From NCBI RefSeq assembly GCF_002797735.1, contig NZ_PGFG01000001.1:62001-126000 (forward strand): 64,000 bases of DNA, written 5' to 3'. Below, in pieces: positions 16,957 to 26,009 of the stretch (position 1 is the first letter of the stretch; each line of letters begins with the position of its first letter). The notes beneath the pieces are model-generated. The model made no database searches and was not told the origin of the DNA. It saw nothing but the letters and a program-made list of their open reading frames with translations. A program made the position numbers and the translations under genes. The stretch comes from Thermoflavifilum aggregans. GTDB taxonomy: Bacteria > Bacteroidota > Bacteroidia > Chitinophagales > Chitinophagaceae.

Positions 16957-18411
16957 ATGCCTTCGATGGAGTGGGAAGCCGTGATTGGACTGGAGCTGCA
17001 CGTGCAACTCCTCACCGCCAGCAAATTGTTCAGTGCCGATGCCGCAGATTTTACCACCGAACCCAATACCCATATCAGTGCGATTAGCCTGGCCCACCCG
17101 GGTACCTTGCCCCGACTGAACCGAAAAGCCATTGAACAAGCCGTGAAACTGGGCCTGGCCTGCCATGCGGAGATCACCCGAATCAATTATTTCGACCGGA
17201 AAAACTATTTCTACCCTGATCTGCCCAAAGGCTACCAGATTACCCAGCATCATACTCCCATCTGCCGGGGCGGTTACCTGACCATTTATCCGGAAAATCC
17301 GCCTCATTACACCCGGAAAACCATCCGCATTCACCACATGCACCTCGAAGAAGATGCGGGCAAGCTGTTGCATCGGGAACATCATGCCTGGGTGGATTTT
17401 AACCGGGCTGGGGTGCCTCTGCTGGAAATAGTCACGGAACCCGACCTGCATTCACCGGAAGAGGCCGCAGCCTGCCTGACGGCCCTCAGAAGGCTGGTGC
17501 GCTACCTGGGGGTGAGTGATGGCAACATGGAAGAGGGAAGCCTGCGATGCGATGTCAATGTGTCCGTCCGACCGGCCGGCACACAAACGCTCGGTACCAA
17601 GGTGGAAATCAAAAACCTGAACTCCGTGCGTTTTGTGCGCAAAGCCCTGGAATACGAAATCAACCGGCAGATTGCAGAGCTGGAGCAAGGTACTCCTATC
17701 ACACAGCACACCCGGGGCTACGACGAGCAGCGCAATATCACCTATCCTCAGCGGCAAAAGGAAATGGCGCACGATTACCGATATTTTCCGGAGCCCGACC
17801 TTACACCGTTTGTCATTACCGACGATATGCTCGGATCCATCCGCCGGCAGATGCCACCTTCTCAGGAACTGCTGATGGATAACTACCTACATGAGCTGGG
17901 GCTTGGTTTTTCCGAAGCCTGGCAGCTCACAGAAAGCCCTGCCACCGTGCAGTTTTTCACAGAAACCCTCCGCCTGCTTTCCCCTGCGGCAGCCAAAACC
18001 ATTGCCAACTGGCTGCTGGGGCCTATCCGGGCTTACCTGAACAGCCATCCGCTGCCAGAGCCTGCCGGCCACCTGACCCCCGGGCAACTGGCTGAACTCA
18101 TCCAACTGATTGAAAACGGAACAACTAACTTTACCGCTGCAGCCCAGCAATTGCTACCTCCCCTGCTGGAAGGCACCCATTTTTCGCCCGCACAACTGGC
18201 CGAACAGCTGGGACTGCATGCCCAGCCAGACAAACAGGAACTGCTGGCCTGCGTAGATGAAATCCTGCATGCCATGCCCGACAAAATCAAACAATATCGC
18301 TCCGGAAAAAAGGGACTGCTGGGTTATTTCGTGGGTGAAGTCATGAAAAAAACACAAGGAAAAGCCAATCCGCAACTCATCCATGAACTGATCCGGGAAA
18401 GACTAAAATAA
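16957..18411 (+). CDS. gatB: Asp/Glu-tRNA amidotransferase subunit B
   Basis: A 484-residue GatB, the kinase/transamidase subunit that converts Glu-tRNA(Gln) and Asp-tRNA(Asn) to the amides together with GatA and GatC. Signature segments include VIGLELHVQLLTASKLFSAD, LAHPGTLPRLNRKAIEQAV, FDRKNYFYPDLPKGYQ, HLEEDAGKLLH and VDFNRAGVPLLEIVTEPD. The C-terminal YqeY-like tRNA-binding tail (~415-484) is intact. gatA and gatC are not in the window. A strong hairpin follows the stop codon. Confidence 0.97.
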   Translation: MPSMEWEAVIGLELHVQLLTASKLFSADAADFTTEPNTHISAISLAHPGTLPRLNRKAIEQAVKLGLACHAEITRINYFDRKNYFYPDLPKGYQITQHHTPICRGGYLTIYPENPPHYTRKTIRIHHMHLEEDAGKLLHREHHAWVDFNRAGVPLLEIVTEPDLHSPEEAAACLTALRRLVRYLGVSDGNMEEGSLRCDVNVSVRPAGTQTLGTKVEIKNLNSVRFVRKALEYEINRQIAELEQGTPITQHTRGYDEQRNITYPQRQKEMAHDYRYFPEPDLTPFVITDDMLGSIRRQMPPSQELLMDNYLHELGLGFSEAWQLTESPATVQFFTETLRLLSPAAAKTIANWLLGPIRAYLNSHPLPEPAGHLTPGQLAELIQLIENGTTNFTAAAQQLLPPLLEGTHFSPAQLAEQLGLHAQPDKQELLACVDEILHAMPDKIKQYRSGKKGLLGYFVGEVMKKTQGKANPQLIHELIRERLK

Positions 18412-18415
18412 AAAT

Positions 18416-18437
18416 GGAGCTGTTAGACAACAGCTCC
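18416..18437. terminator. Hairpin after gatB
   Basis: A perfect 9-base inverted repeat (GGAGCTGTT / AACAGCTCC) with a four-base loop starts five bases after the gatB stop. No T-run follows on the plus strand; the T-rich flank is on the opposite strand. It probably ends or protects the gatB transcript, but the missing T-run makes the mechanism uncertain. Confidence 0.5.
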
Positions 18438-18462
18438 CTGCATAATAAGTTAACCATATCCT

Positions 18463-18534
18463 ATGAAAAACCGTTTCAAAGGTACATGCAATACTTGTTT
18501 CAAGGCAAGGCGTGTTTCGCAAAAGCGTCATTAA
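18463..18534 (+). CDS. Possible 23-residue basic CxxC micropeptide
   Basis: The 247-base gap between gatB and the TlpA-like gene holds an ATG frame of 23 codons encoding a strongly basic peptide with a TCNTC (CxxC) motif and eight Lys/Arg residues. It starts 26 bases after the gatB hairpin. It might be a leader peptide or a zinc-knuckle micropeptide. Chance is a serious alternative for so short a frame. Confidence 0.15.
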   Translation: MKNRFKGTCNTCFKARRVSQKRH

Positions 18535-18658
18535 GGACAGGGAATGCACGATTTTTTTCGGTAAACGTGTAATGGTACATAGGTAAATGTTAAAAATAAA
18601 CAGGCAACGTGCCGATTCCACCCGTGAATGGATAAATTGCAAGGATAAACCACCTATC

Positions 18659-19816
18659 ATGCGGAATACTGTTTTTACTTTGCTGCGACGCCCATGGATT
18701 TACTGGTTGCTGGGATTGGGACTGCTGGCTGCCTGCCATCGCACCCCTTCCACTCGATCATTTACCTTGAGCCTTCAGCTGAGTCATCTGCCCAACCAGG
18801 GAATCATTTACCTGGATGCCCTTGAAATCAATCAGGTGAAAACCATTGATACGCTCAATCTGTCAACGGCCTCCCAACCACTGACCTTCACCGGCACCAT
18901 CCCCGAAGAAGGCCTGTATCGCCTACGATTCCCCAATGGTCAGTTGCTGTTTCTGGTGCTGTCAGGCGGTCACACCACCATTTCTGGTGATTACAACCAG
19001 CTTAGCCAGGTGCAGTTTTCTGGTTCTCCCGCTTCAGCAACCCTGCAGGCATTCCTCCATCATCTCTATCAGGAAAACCAAATCCTGACGCAGGAAACGC
19101 GCACCTACGACAGCCTGAGAAAATCCGGTCAGCTATCCGACAGTGTGCTGGCTGTCAAGACTCAGGAAATCCAGACCCGCCAGCAAGACCTGGAAAACTA
19201 TATCCTGCACTTCGCCGATACCACCCAAAGCCCGGCATGTGCAGTGTTTGCTTTAAGCATGTTGCAAAGCCGCGACGAACTGCTGCAGGCCAAATCCGTT
19301 GTTGACCGACTGCTCAATCGGTTCCCCCACCACCAACTGGTGAAAGACCTGGTGGCTGCCTATCAGCTGATAGCGGAAGAATCTTCGGGTGCTCCTTTGC
19401 CTGTGGGATCCGTAGCTCCTGACATCAGCCTGCCCGACACTGCCGGCCACGTGCTTTCGCTGCATGATTTCCGGGGAAAATATGTGCTGGTCGATTTCTG
19501 GGCCTCCTGGTGTGCTCCCTGCCGCCAGGAAAACCCTTATGTGGTAGCTGCTTACCAGAAATTCAGGGATAAAAACTTCACCATTTTCAGCGTTTCGCTT
19601 GACAGCAAAAAGGAAAACTGGCTGAAAGCTATCCATGAAGATCATCTCTCCTGGAACCATGTGAGCGATCTGAAAGGCTGGAACTCTTCCGCGGCCGACC
19701 TCTATCATGTGGAAGCCATTCCGGCCAATTTTCTGCTGGATCCTCAGGGAAAAATCATTGCCGAAAACCTCATCGGGCCGGCATTGGAAGACACCCTGAG
19801 CCGCATTTTGCAATAA
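18659..19816 (+). CDS. TlpA-family disulfide reductase lipoprotein with DUF4369 domain
   Basis: A 385-residue lipoprotein: N-terminal membrane segment ending in lipobox LLAAC, a DUF4369-type beta domain (residues ~35-150), a helical linker and a C-terminal thioredoxin fold (~255-385). The redox motif is Trp-Cys285-Ala-Pro-Cys288 in DFWASWCAPCRQE, with the cis-Pro loop AIPANFLLD. Such proteins reduce periplasmic thiols or assist cytochrome maturation in Bacteroidota. The frame is open from 18587, but ATG at 18659 places the lipoprotein signal correctly. No cytochrome-maturation genes lie nearby, so the target is unknown. Confidence 0.9.
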   Translation: MRNTVFTLLRRPWIYWLLGLGLLAACHRTPSTRSFTLSLQLSHLPNQGIIYLDALEINQVKTIDTLNLSTASQPLTFTGTIPEEGLYRLRFPNGQLLFLVLSGGHTTISGDYNQLSQVQFSGSPASATLQAFLHHLYQENQILTQETRTYDSLRKSGQLSDSVLAVKTQEIQTRQQDLENYILHFADTTQSPACAVFALSMLQSRDELLQAKSVVDRLLNRFPHHQLVKDLVAAYQLIAEESSGAPLPVGSVAPDISLPDTAGHVLSLHDFRGKYVLVDFWASWCAPCRQENPYVVAAYQKFRDKNFTIFSVSLDSKKENWLKAIHEDHLSWNHVSDLKGWNSSAADLYHVEAIPANFLLDPQGKIIAENLIGPALEDTLSRILQ

Positions 19817-19920
19817 ATCTGGCAGCTAACCGTCTTCGTGATTCCTAACAATGACCCCATCATTGCTGGTGTTTCAACCGGCTAATTCCCCATTCTCAGG
19901 CGGGATGCCACCTCAAAGGT

Positions 19921-22900
19921 TCAGCGGAAAGGTGCCTTCAGCGTACGTTTTTGCCCCCTGATATTGAAAATATCAATCCGGCTTACCATGCTATCCACCA
20001 GCAAGGCATGCGGAGAAGCCGAAAGAAAAGCTCCCTGCCAGCCCACCTCAGCCCGGCGCGACCGGCCATTTTTCAGATATTCTACCGCCGCATATTCATC
20101 TGGCTTGAGGGGAACCAGCTGCAACGGCAGGCGAGGTTTAAACAACAGCAGCTGTCCATTGTGCTGGGTAACTGCCAGGCCTGCATGCCCCTGCCCCAGG
20201 TCAATCCACGCCATAGCTTTGGCATCGCCAGGCACATAAAATCCACCCTGCAGGATACTCTGCGGCCGGAAATGCCCCTGGCCATCGCCCAGCAATACCA
20301 GTCCGTTCAGGGCATCATAGCGGCCAGTATTGGGATCAGGACCATAATCATTGCCACACAAGGCAATGTCCAGGTTGCCATCCCCGTTGAAATCGCCGGT
20401 CACCATGCCATACACCGGAGCCACCTGTGCTTCCACCGGCAGCGGGTGCATTTCAAAACGCCCATGGCCTTTGTTTTCCAGATACACCGAATGAAATTGA
20501 TTGGCTTCCAGGATAAGGGCATTTTTCAGCTGTTCCGGACTGAGGATGTCGCGAATAGTAGCCAACCCAAAGCCCCGGTAGGAAGGAAATTTACGTTTCA
20601 ACCCAGGTATCTGCCTGATCAGATCATCCCTTCCTTCCGTAGGATATTCTTTCCTGTTACCAGCCGAATCAGGTAAAAACATAGTGGGAATAGCATCGTA
20701 GGTGCCATTGCCATCAAAATCTCCGGCATACACATGCATAGGATAGGTATGGGAAGCCCGGTAATAACTGTTCATGCCTAGATTGCCCACGATATAATCC
20801 ATCAGGCCGTCGTTGTTGAAATCTCCGGCCACAATGCTGTTCCACCAGCCCAGCTCGTGCTGCAATCCTGTTTGGGCGGTAACATCGCGGAAATGGCCGT
20901 GATCGTTTTCCAGAAAGGTTACAGGCATCCACTCGCCCACCAGAATCAGGTCGGGCCAGCCATCGTTGTTGAAATCAGTCCAGATGGCGGCGCTCACCAT
21001 GCCTATGTTTTTCAGCATGGGGGCAACCTCGCTGGTTACATCCTTGAACAGCGGATGTCCGGGTGTACTTTCATTTTCCAGTATAAAAGAGGAAACGGGT
21101 TTTGGCCATTGCCCGGGTTCCACCCGTCCGCCGACGAACAAGTCCGGCTTGCCGTCGCGGTTGAAATCAGCCGCTATGACACACGATTTGCTGGTGGTAA
21201 TGAAGGGTATGGCGGCCGTATCCAGCACGAACCGGCCGTGACCCTTGTTGTGATAAAACTGATCGGCATAGGCCATCGAGCCTGCTGGTTGCTCCACGCT
21301 GCCGGAAGCCAGGTACAAATCGGGCAGGCCATCTCCGTCGGCATCAAAAATCAATACACCCCGGTTCTCTCGTTTTCGGTCAAACCGGTCAGCAAAGGCA
21401 AGAAAGTCTTTTTGTACGAAATGCCCCGGCCGGTCCTGCAGCAGCCAGGTAGGCGTGTAGCCCGTAGAGGCGCCCAACAGCATATCCTCCAGTCCGTTGC
21501 CATCCACATCGCCGATGGCTATTCCCGGACCATCCTGCGACAGTTTATGTGGCAACAATTTCTGTACAAAAAAGTCATTGTAATCGGGATCCTGGTTTAC
21601 ATAGTGGATACCTGCTTGGGATGTGATCTGGGTAAACAGGGCTGTAGCATCAACCGCCGGCCGGTCGTACCAGTAATGGAGCGCCTGGGTATCTTTGGCC
21701 AGGGTATGATCCGGAAGGGATGCCCACCGGGGGTCTAGCGGTGGATAGCGGGCATCCCGGATGCGCAAGGTCAGCAACTGATTGGCCGGAATCCTGGTCA
21801 GCTTCTGATACTCTCCATTGGGCCATAATACAATCAGGGAATCGGCTTCAGGCGCTTTGCCCAACCCGAAATGTTCAATCGGGTCCACGCTCGAGAGATA
21901 GCCCCTCACCGGCTGATGATACCGCATCTGCAGCTGCCCATGCACATACAGCAGCAGGGTAGTGCCTATCGCATCGCGGTTCAGGGAATCACCCACCAGC
22001 TGCACGCGTAAAAAATTGGCCCGGATATGTTTTCGGTCATTCAGGGTGTTTTCAAACACAAATGCTGGCTGGTTGATATTGTTCACCACATAATCCAGGT
22101 CGCCGTCGTTATCCAGATCCACATACACGCCTCCGTTGGAAAACGAAGGAATATCCATGCCCCAGGCCCGCGTAACATCGCGGAAATGCAGGTTGCCCAT
22201 GTTCTCAAAAGCATAATTGGGTACCTGGATGCTGGGGATATGATTCAGAATATCCTGTTTGGGCATCAGGTTGGTAGCCATTTGCTTGTAGGTGATGAAA
22301 TCATGATCCGTTACGTCTTTTGGATAGCCGTTGGTAATGATGAGGTCCAGCCGGCCGTCGTTGTTGAAATCGGCCAGGCTGGGTGTCCAGCTCCAGTCCG
22401 TTTCAGCAACCCCTGCCAGATAAGCCACATCGCTGAATACCGGATGCTGCACACTGTCGCCTTCCCCCACGGATGGTCCCTGGTTGATCTGCAACACATT
22501 TCGCCCAAACTGAATCACATACCCATAGGCAATCATATTCAAGAAGTTGAAGTAATTCTCTGCCGGCATGTTTTTCTTTTTCCGCAGGTTGTCTGCTGCA
22601 GCCATGTCCACACTCACCAGGTCGGGCAGGCCATCGTTGTTGATATCGCCCACATCGCTTCCCATAGCCGATTGGGCGGTATGGCGGAAATAGGATTTGA
22701 TGGCATTGGTGAAAGTACCGTTGTGGTTGTTGATATACAGCAGGTCATTGGTCATGAAATCATTGTCCACATAAATATCGGGCCATCCATCGCCGTTGAA
22801 ATCGGCAATATCTACCGAAAGCCCGTAGCCATCGTCGTGAATACCCGCCTGTGCCGACACATCCGTGAATACCGGATGATGCAGGGAGTCATTCCAGTCG

Positions 22901-23574
22901 TTGCGAAACAACTTATCGGAATTGGTATTCCTGAACTGCTCCAAAGGACCATAAAAGCTGCTGCTACCCCGGCCAGCCGGCGTGGTTTCCACGAGATACA
23001 TATCCAGATCGCCATCATGGTCATAGTCAAAAAAGGCGGCCATTACGGAATGCCCGGTATCGTCAAGCCCATATGCATGCGCCTCTTCCTTAAACACAGG
23101 CACACCGTTTTTATCCAGCCCCTGATTGATAAACAGCATATTGCGGCGCTTTTCCGGGTCTTTGCTGATCGTGGCACATACGTAAATATCGGGCCACCCG
23201 TCGTTGTTGATATCCACCACGGTAGCCCCGTTGCACCAGCGCCCCATGCCTCGCACACCTGCCTCATCGGTTACATCCTCAAAATGCAGGTTCCCCCGGT
23301 TCAGGTAAAGCCGGTTGCCTGTGAGGCTGCCGGTGAAATACAGATCAGGCAGGCCGTCCCGGTTGAAATCACCCACAGCCACTCCGCCTCCGTTGTAGAG
23401 AAATTCCAGGTCAATGGGATTGATGGAATCGTTTTCCTGCACTTTGTTATTGAAATCTATACCCGTTCTGGATGGAGGCAATAAACGGAAAAGCGTGTGG
23501 GGCGAGCGCCGGCAGCCTATTCCCATTGCCAGCCCTGCAAGCAGGCAGGCAATCACCAGGAGGCGATGGTTCAT
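19921..23574 (-). CDS. Large FG-GAP/VCBS repeat lipoprotein with ASPIC/UnbV domain
   Basis: A 1217-residue exported protein with lipobox GIGC near residue 21. I count about 14 calcium-binding-like repeats of the form GDFNxDGxPDL, spread over two blocks (residues ~65-500 and ~680-1150). They would fold as two integrin-alpha-like propellers. Between them (about 525-610) is an ASPIC/UnbV domain with HFGLGKAPEADSLIVLWPNG. In Bacteroidota such proteins often accompany SusC/SusD glycan loci, but none is nearby. Surface display as a calcium-dependent binding protein is inferred. The regularly spaced repeats also create long antisense frames that are not genes. Confidence 0.88.
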   Translation of the reverse strand: MNHRLLVIACLLAGLAMGIGCRRSPHTLFRLLPPSRTGIDFNNKVQENDSINPIDLEFLYNGGGVAVGDFNRDGLPDLYFTGSLTGNRLYLNRGNLHFEDVTDEAGVRGMGRWCNGATVVDINNDGWPDIYVCATISKDPEKRRNMLFINQGLDKNGVPVFKEEAHAYGLDDTGHSVMAAFFDYDHDGDLDMYLVETTPAGRGSSSFYGPLEQFRNTNSDKLFRNDWNDSLHHPVFTDVSAQAGIHDDGYGLSVDIADFNGDGWPDIYVDNDFMTNDLLYINNHNGTFTNAIKSYFRHTAQSAMGSDVGDINNDGLPDLVSVDMAAADNLRKKKNMPAENYFNFLNMIAYGYVIQFGRNVLQINQGPSVGEGDSVQHPVFSDVAYLAGVAETDWSWTPSLADFNNDGRLDLIITNGYPKDVTDHDFITYKQMATNLMPKQDILNHIPSIQVPNYAFENMGNLHFRDVTRAWGMDIPSFSNGGVYVDLDNDGDLDYVVNNINQPAFVFENTLNDRKHIRANFLRVQLVGDSLNRDAIGTTLLLYVHGQLQMRYHQPVRGYLSSVDPIEHFGLGKAPEADSLIVLWPNGEYQKLTRIPANQLLTLRIRDARYPPLDPRWASLPDHTLAKDTQALHYWYDRPAVDATALFTQITSQAGIHYVNQDPDYNDFFVQKLLPHKLSQDGPGIAIGDVDGNGLEDMLLGASTGYTPTWLLQDRPGHFVQKDFLAFADRFDRKRENRGVLIFDADGDGLPDLYLASGSVEQPAGSMAYADQFYHNKGHGRFVLDTAAIPFITTSKSCVIAADFNRDGKPDLFVGGRVEPGQWPKPVSSFILENESTPGHPLFKDVTSEVAPMLKNIGMVSAAIWTDFNNDGWPDLILVGEWMPVTFLENDHGHFRDVTAQTGLQHELGWWNSIVAGDFNNDGLMDYIVGNLGMNSYYRASHTYPMHVYAGDFDGNGTYDAIPTMFLPDSAGNRKEYPTEGRDDLIRQIPGLKRKFPSYRGFGLATIRDILSPEQLKNALILEANQFHSVYLENKGHGRFEMHPLPVEAQVAPVYGMVTGDFNGDGNLDIALCGNDYGPDPNTGRYDALNGLVLLGDGQGHFRPQSILQGGFYVPGDAKAMAWIDLGQGHAGLAVTQHNGQLLLFKPRLPLQLVPLKPDEYAAVEYLKNGRSRRAEVGWQGAFLSASPHALLVDSMVSRIDIFNIRGQKRTLKAPFR

Positions 23575-23819
23575 GGGTAAAATTTGCCTGAAAAATACAA
23601 ATTACCATCATTCAGGCAGGCATTTATAAATATTTTGAAAATTTTCAACCTATTTCGCTTGTACCAGAGATCCAAAAAGTAGCATATAAAAAAATGATTA
23701 TATCTCCAAATCGACGTTCCATGCATATTTCAGCCAAATGATCACATAAATTTGTGTAAATCATACACCTTCTATATATTAGAATTTTTACATTACGAAA
23801 AAAATTACATAGAAAAATG

Positions 23820-23850
23820 TTGCATTTCTCAAAAAAACTTTTTTACTTTG
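23820..23850 (+). promoter_or_regulatory. Candidate promoter of the fibre locus
   Basis: The 411-base gap between the divergent FG-GAP gene and the first fibre gene is very AT-rich. Within it, TTG (23820-23822) and TACTTTG (23844-23850) are 21 bases apart and resemble the Bacteroidota pair, with one base missing from the -7 spacer. A transcript would have a leader of about 130 bases. Nothing else was recognised in the gap. Confidence 0.4.
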
Positions 23851-23985
23851 TTGATGATTTGTGGTGATCAGAGAAAAGTGCAGAACCAAGGTTTGGATTG
23901 AGGTAGATGAAAGGATGTGCAGATAGAGAAAACCGATTCTCTATTCGTTACGTATTTTATTGTTGCCTATAAAAACCAGTATCCT

Positions 23986-25731
23986 ATGAAACTGTTCACC
24001 AACCACCGGGTGGCGGCTTATGCTGTCTTGGCCACCCTTTTATTGCTCACCACGCGCGGTTTTGCGCAGCTGAAAATCGGAAGCAATCCCACCAACATCC
24101 AGAAATCGGCTATCCTGGAGCTGGAAAGTGATCGCCAGGGTTTGTTGCTCACCCGCCTGACCGACACGCTCCAGATCAATTCCTATACACCGCCGGATGG
24201 GATGATTATTTACCTGAACAAGGCTCCCAATCCCGGGTTGTATGTGCGCCGCAACGGCTACTGGGCACAGCTTTCCGTGGCTGCTGATGATAGCACGGCT
24301 TTCTGGCGCCGGGGCGGCAACTGGGGAACCGATTCAGCCGGTAATTTCCTGGGTACCCGCGATGCCAAGCCAGTGGCCATAGGTGCCAATGGTACGGAAG
24401 CCATTCATATCACCCAAAATGGCAACCTGGAATTGCCGAATCTGCAACAAACGACCGACAGCCTGCAGGTGCTGGTCATCGACCCCAGCAACGGCAATAT
24501 CATCAAGCGCAGAAACCTGTCGAATGCAGCCTTCCGCGACGCCATCCAGATACTGAACGGCCTGCGCAATGAAGGCATCACCCTGAAAGCCGACAGTTCA
24601 ACCACCAATCCTGCGCTGGGCTTCACCGCCAGCTCTGCTGATAGCTCCATCACCCTGAATATTCCTGTGGTAAACAATACTACCCAAACTGCCGGTTTGC
24701 TCACCTACGCAGATTACCTGAAGCTGCAATACGCCGCTTCCAACTGGTCTACAGCTTTTGATCCCATTAATCCCGACAATAACGGACTAACCGTAGATAA
24801 TACCGCCAAAGTCATTACCCTGCACGCCGCCGATGCTTCCCACCCCGGCGCAGTTACCGCCGCTGCTCAGACCTTCGGAGGGGACAAAACCTTCAACAAC
24901 AATGTAAATATCATTCAGAACCTGGGCGTAACTGGTAACAGCACCATAGGTGGTACGCTTTCTGTAACTGGCACTACCACGCTGAGCAGCAACGCCACAG
25001 TGGGGGGCACCCTGGGCGTAACCGGCAATGCTACCTTTAACAACAATGCTACCATCCAGGGTAATGCTACCGTCAACGGCAATACTGTGCTGAATGGCAA
25101 CCCTGGCAGCACCCTTACTTTAACCAACATCGGTAATGCTGCTCCTACCGATAACAATGTGCTCATCCGCAATTCTTCCGGCGTGGTGTTGCAAAAAACC
25201 CTGAACCAGGCGGCCTTCAAACAACTGCAGGTAGGCAAAGACGCTTCTCAGCACGATATCTACATCGACAGCAGTGCAGCCAATAAAACCATCATCAACA
25301 TCCCTACCGCTGCTTACAATGTACGCGGCGTAATGGATACCACAGCACAGACCTTTGCCGGCAGCAAGAGCTTCCGCGATTCGCTGGCTATCGGCAGCAC
25401 CGCTACCCCCAATTCCACCCTGCAGGTGCAGGGATCCTTTGCCCTGGCCATCAAAACGGTAACGAGCACCTATACCGCCACTGCCAATGACCATACCATC
25501 CTGGCCGATTGCTCGAGCGGACCAATTACTATTACCCTGCCCAATCCCTCAGGCATGGCAGGACGGATTTATACCATCAAAAAAGTCGGCAATGGTGGCA
25601 TTGATAATACCTTGACCATCCAGCCTACCGGCGGACAGATTGAGGGTGGCACCAGCTACACCATTTACAACGACTGGACTTTTGTGACGCTGCAAACCGA
25701 TGGCACCAACTGGTATATCATCCAGAAATAA
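23986..25731 (+). CDS. Fibre-like exported protein with shared N-terminal module
   Basis: A 581-residue protein with a signal peptide (ending ...TRGFAQ). Immediately after it comes a module (~residues 28-105, LKIGSNPTNIQKSAILELES...GLLLTRLTDT) that recurs in the next gene. The centre (~310-390) is a run of Asn/Thr/Gly-rich pseudo-repeats such as GTLSVTGTTTLSSNAT and GNATFNNNATIQGNAT, expected to form a beta-helix or trimeric fibre. The C-terminal ~95 residues (TATANDHTILADCSSGPIT ... WYIIQK) resemble a domain found at the ends of phage tail and bacterial surface fibres. No S74 or T9SS sorting domain is present. The frame extends upstream to 23917, but ATG 23986 starts the signal peptide. Surface adhesion is inferred. 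Confidence 0.72.
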   Translation: MKLFTNHRVAAYAVLATLLLLTTRGFAQLKIGSNPTNIQKSAILELESDRQGLLLTRLTDTLQINSYTPPDGMIIYLNKAPNPGLYVRRNGYWAQLSVAADDSTAFWRRGGNWGTDSAGNFLGTRDAKPVAIGANGTEAIHITQNGNLELPNLQQTTDSLQVLVIDPSNGNIIKRRNLSNAAFRDAIQILNGLRNEGITLKADSSTTNPALGFTASSADSSITLNIPVVNNTTQTAGLLTYADYLKLQYAASNWSTAFDPINPDNNGLTVDNTAKVITLHAADASHPGAVTAAAQTFGGDKTFNNNVNIIQNLGVTGNSTIGGTLSVTGTTTLSSNATVGGTLGVTGNATFNNNATIQGNATVNGNTVLNGNPGSTLTLTNIGNAAPTDNNVLIRNSSGVVLQKTLNQAAFKQLQVGKDASQHDIYIDSSAANKTIINIPTAAYNVRGVMDTTAQTFAGSKSFRDSLAIGSTATPNSTLQVQGSFALAIKTVTSTYTATANDHTILADCSSGPITITLPNPSGMAGRIYTIKKVGNGGIDNTLTIQPTGGQIEGGTSYTIYNDWTFVTLQTDGTNWYIIQK

Positions 25732-26009
25732 ACACAAGCTCTTGTTTATCAACCGGCCCAACCGGAAATGACCCTATTGCGGATATTTTGAAACATGACG
25801 GCCATCCCAGACGCGGATCAGGAAACGCTTCATTCCAAGCGCAGGCAGGGATCTGCCCGGCGGTATATCTCCACCAGCAGCAGATCCCTTGGCCAGCGCG
25901 GGAAGCAGACGATTTGGAATGGAATGCATCATCCGGTACAAAGCCATGCATAGTCCCGATCACCAAAGGTCGTCATGAACCGGGCAAAACCTAACACAAA
26001 GCCATATCT
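25732..26009. other. Non-coding spacer in the fibre locus
   Basis: This 278-base spacer separates the two fibre genes. No convincing gene, terminator or TAnnTTTG element was seen. Its base composition is like that of the flanking genes, so it may be a decayed coding remnant. Confidence 0.3.

Noticed and set aside
22027-23484. 485-codon open frame on the plus strand
   Set aside because: It is antisense to the FG-GAP repeat gene. The periodic coding repeats keep the opposite strand free of stops.
24900-25130. CRISPR-like or tandem DNA repeat
   Set aside because: The repetition is at the protein level (Asn/Thr/Gly turns) with divergent DNA and no constant repeat-spacer pattern.
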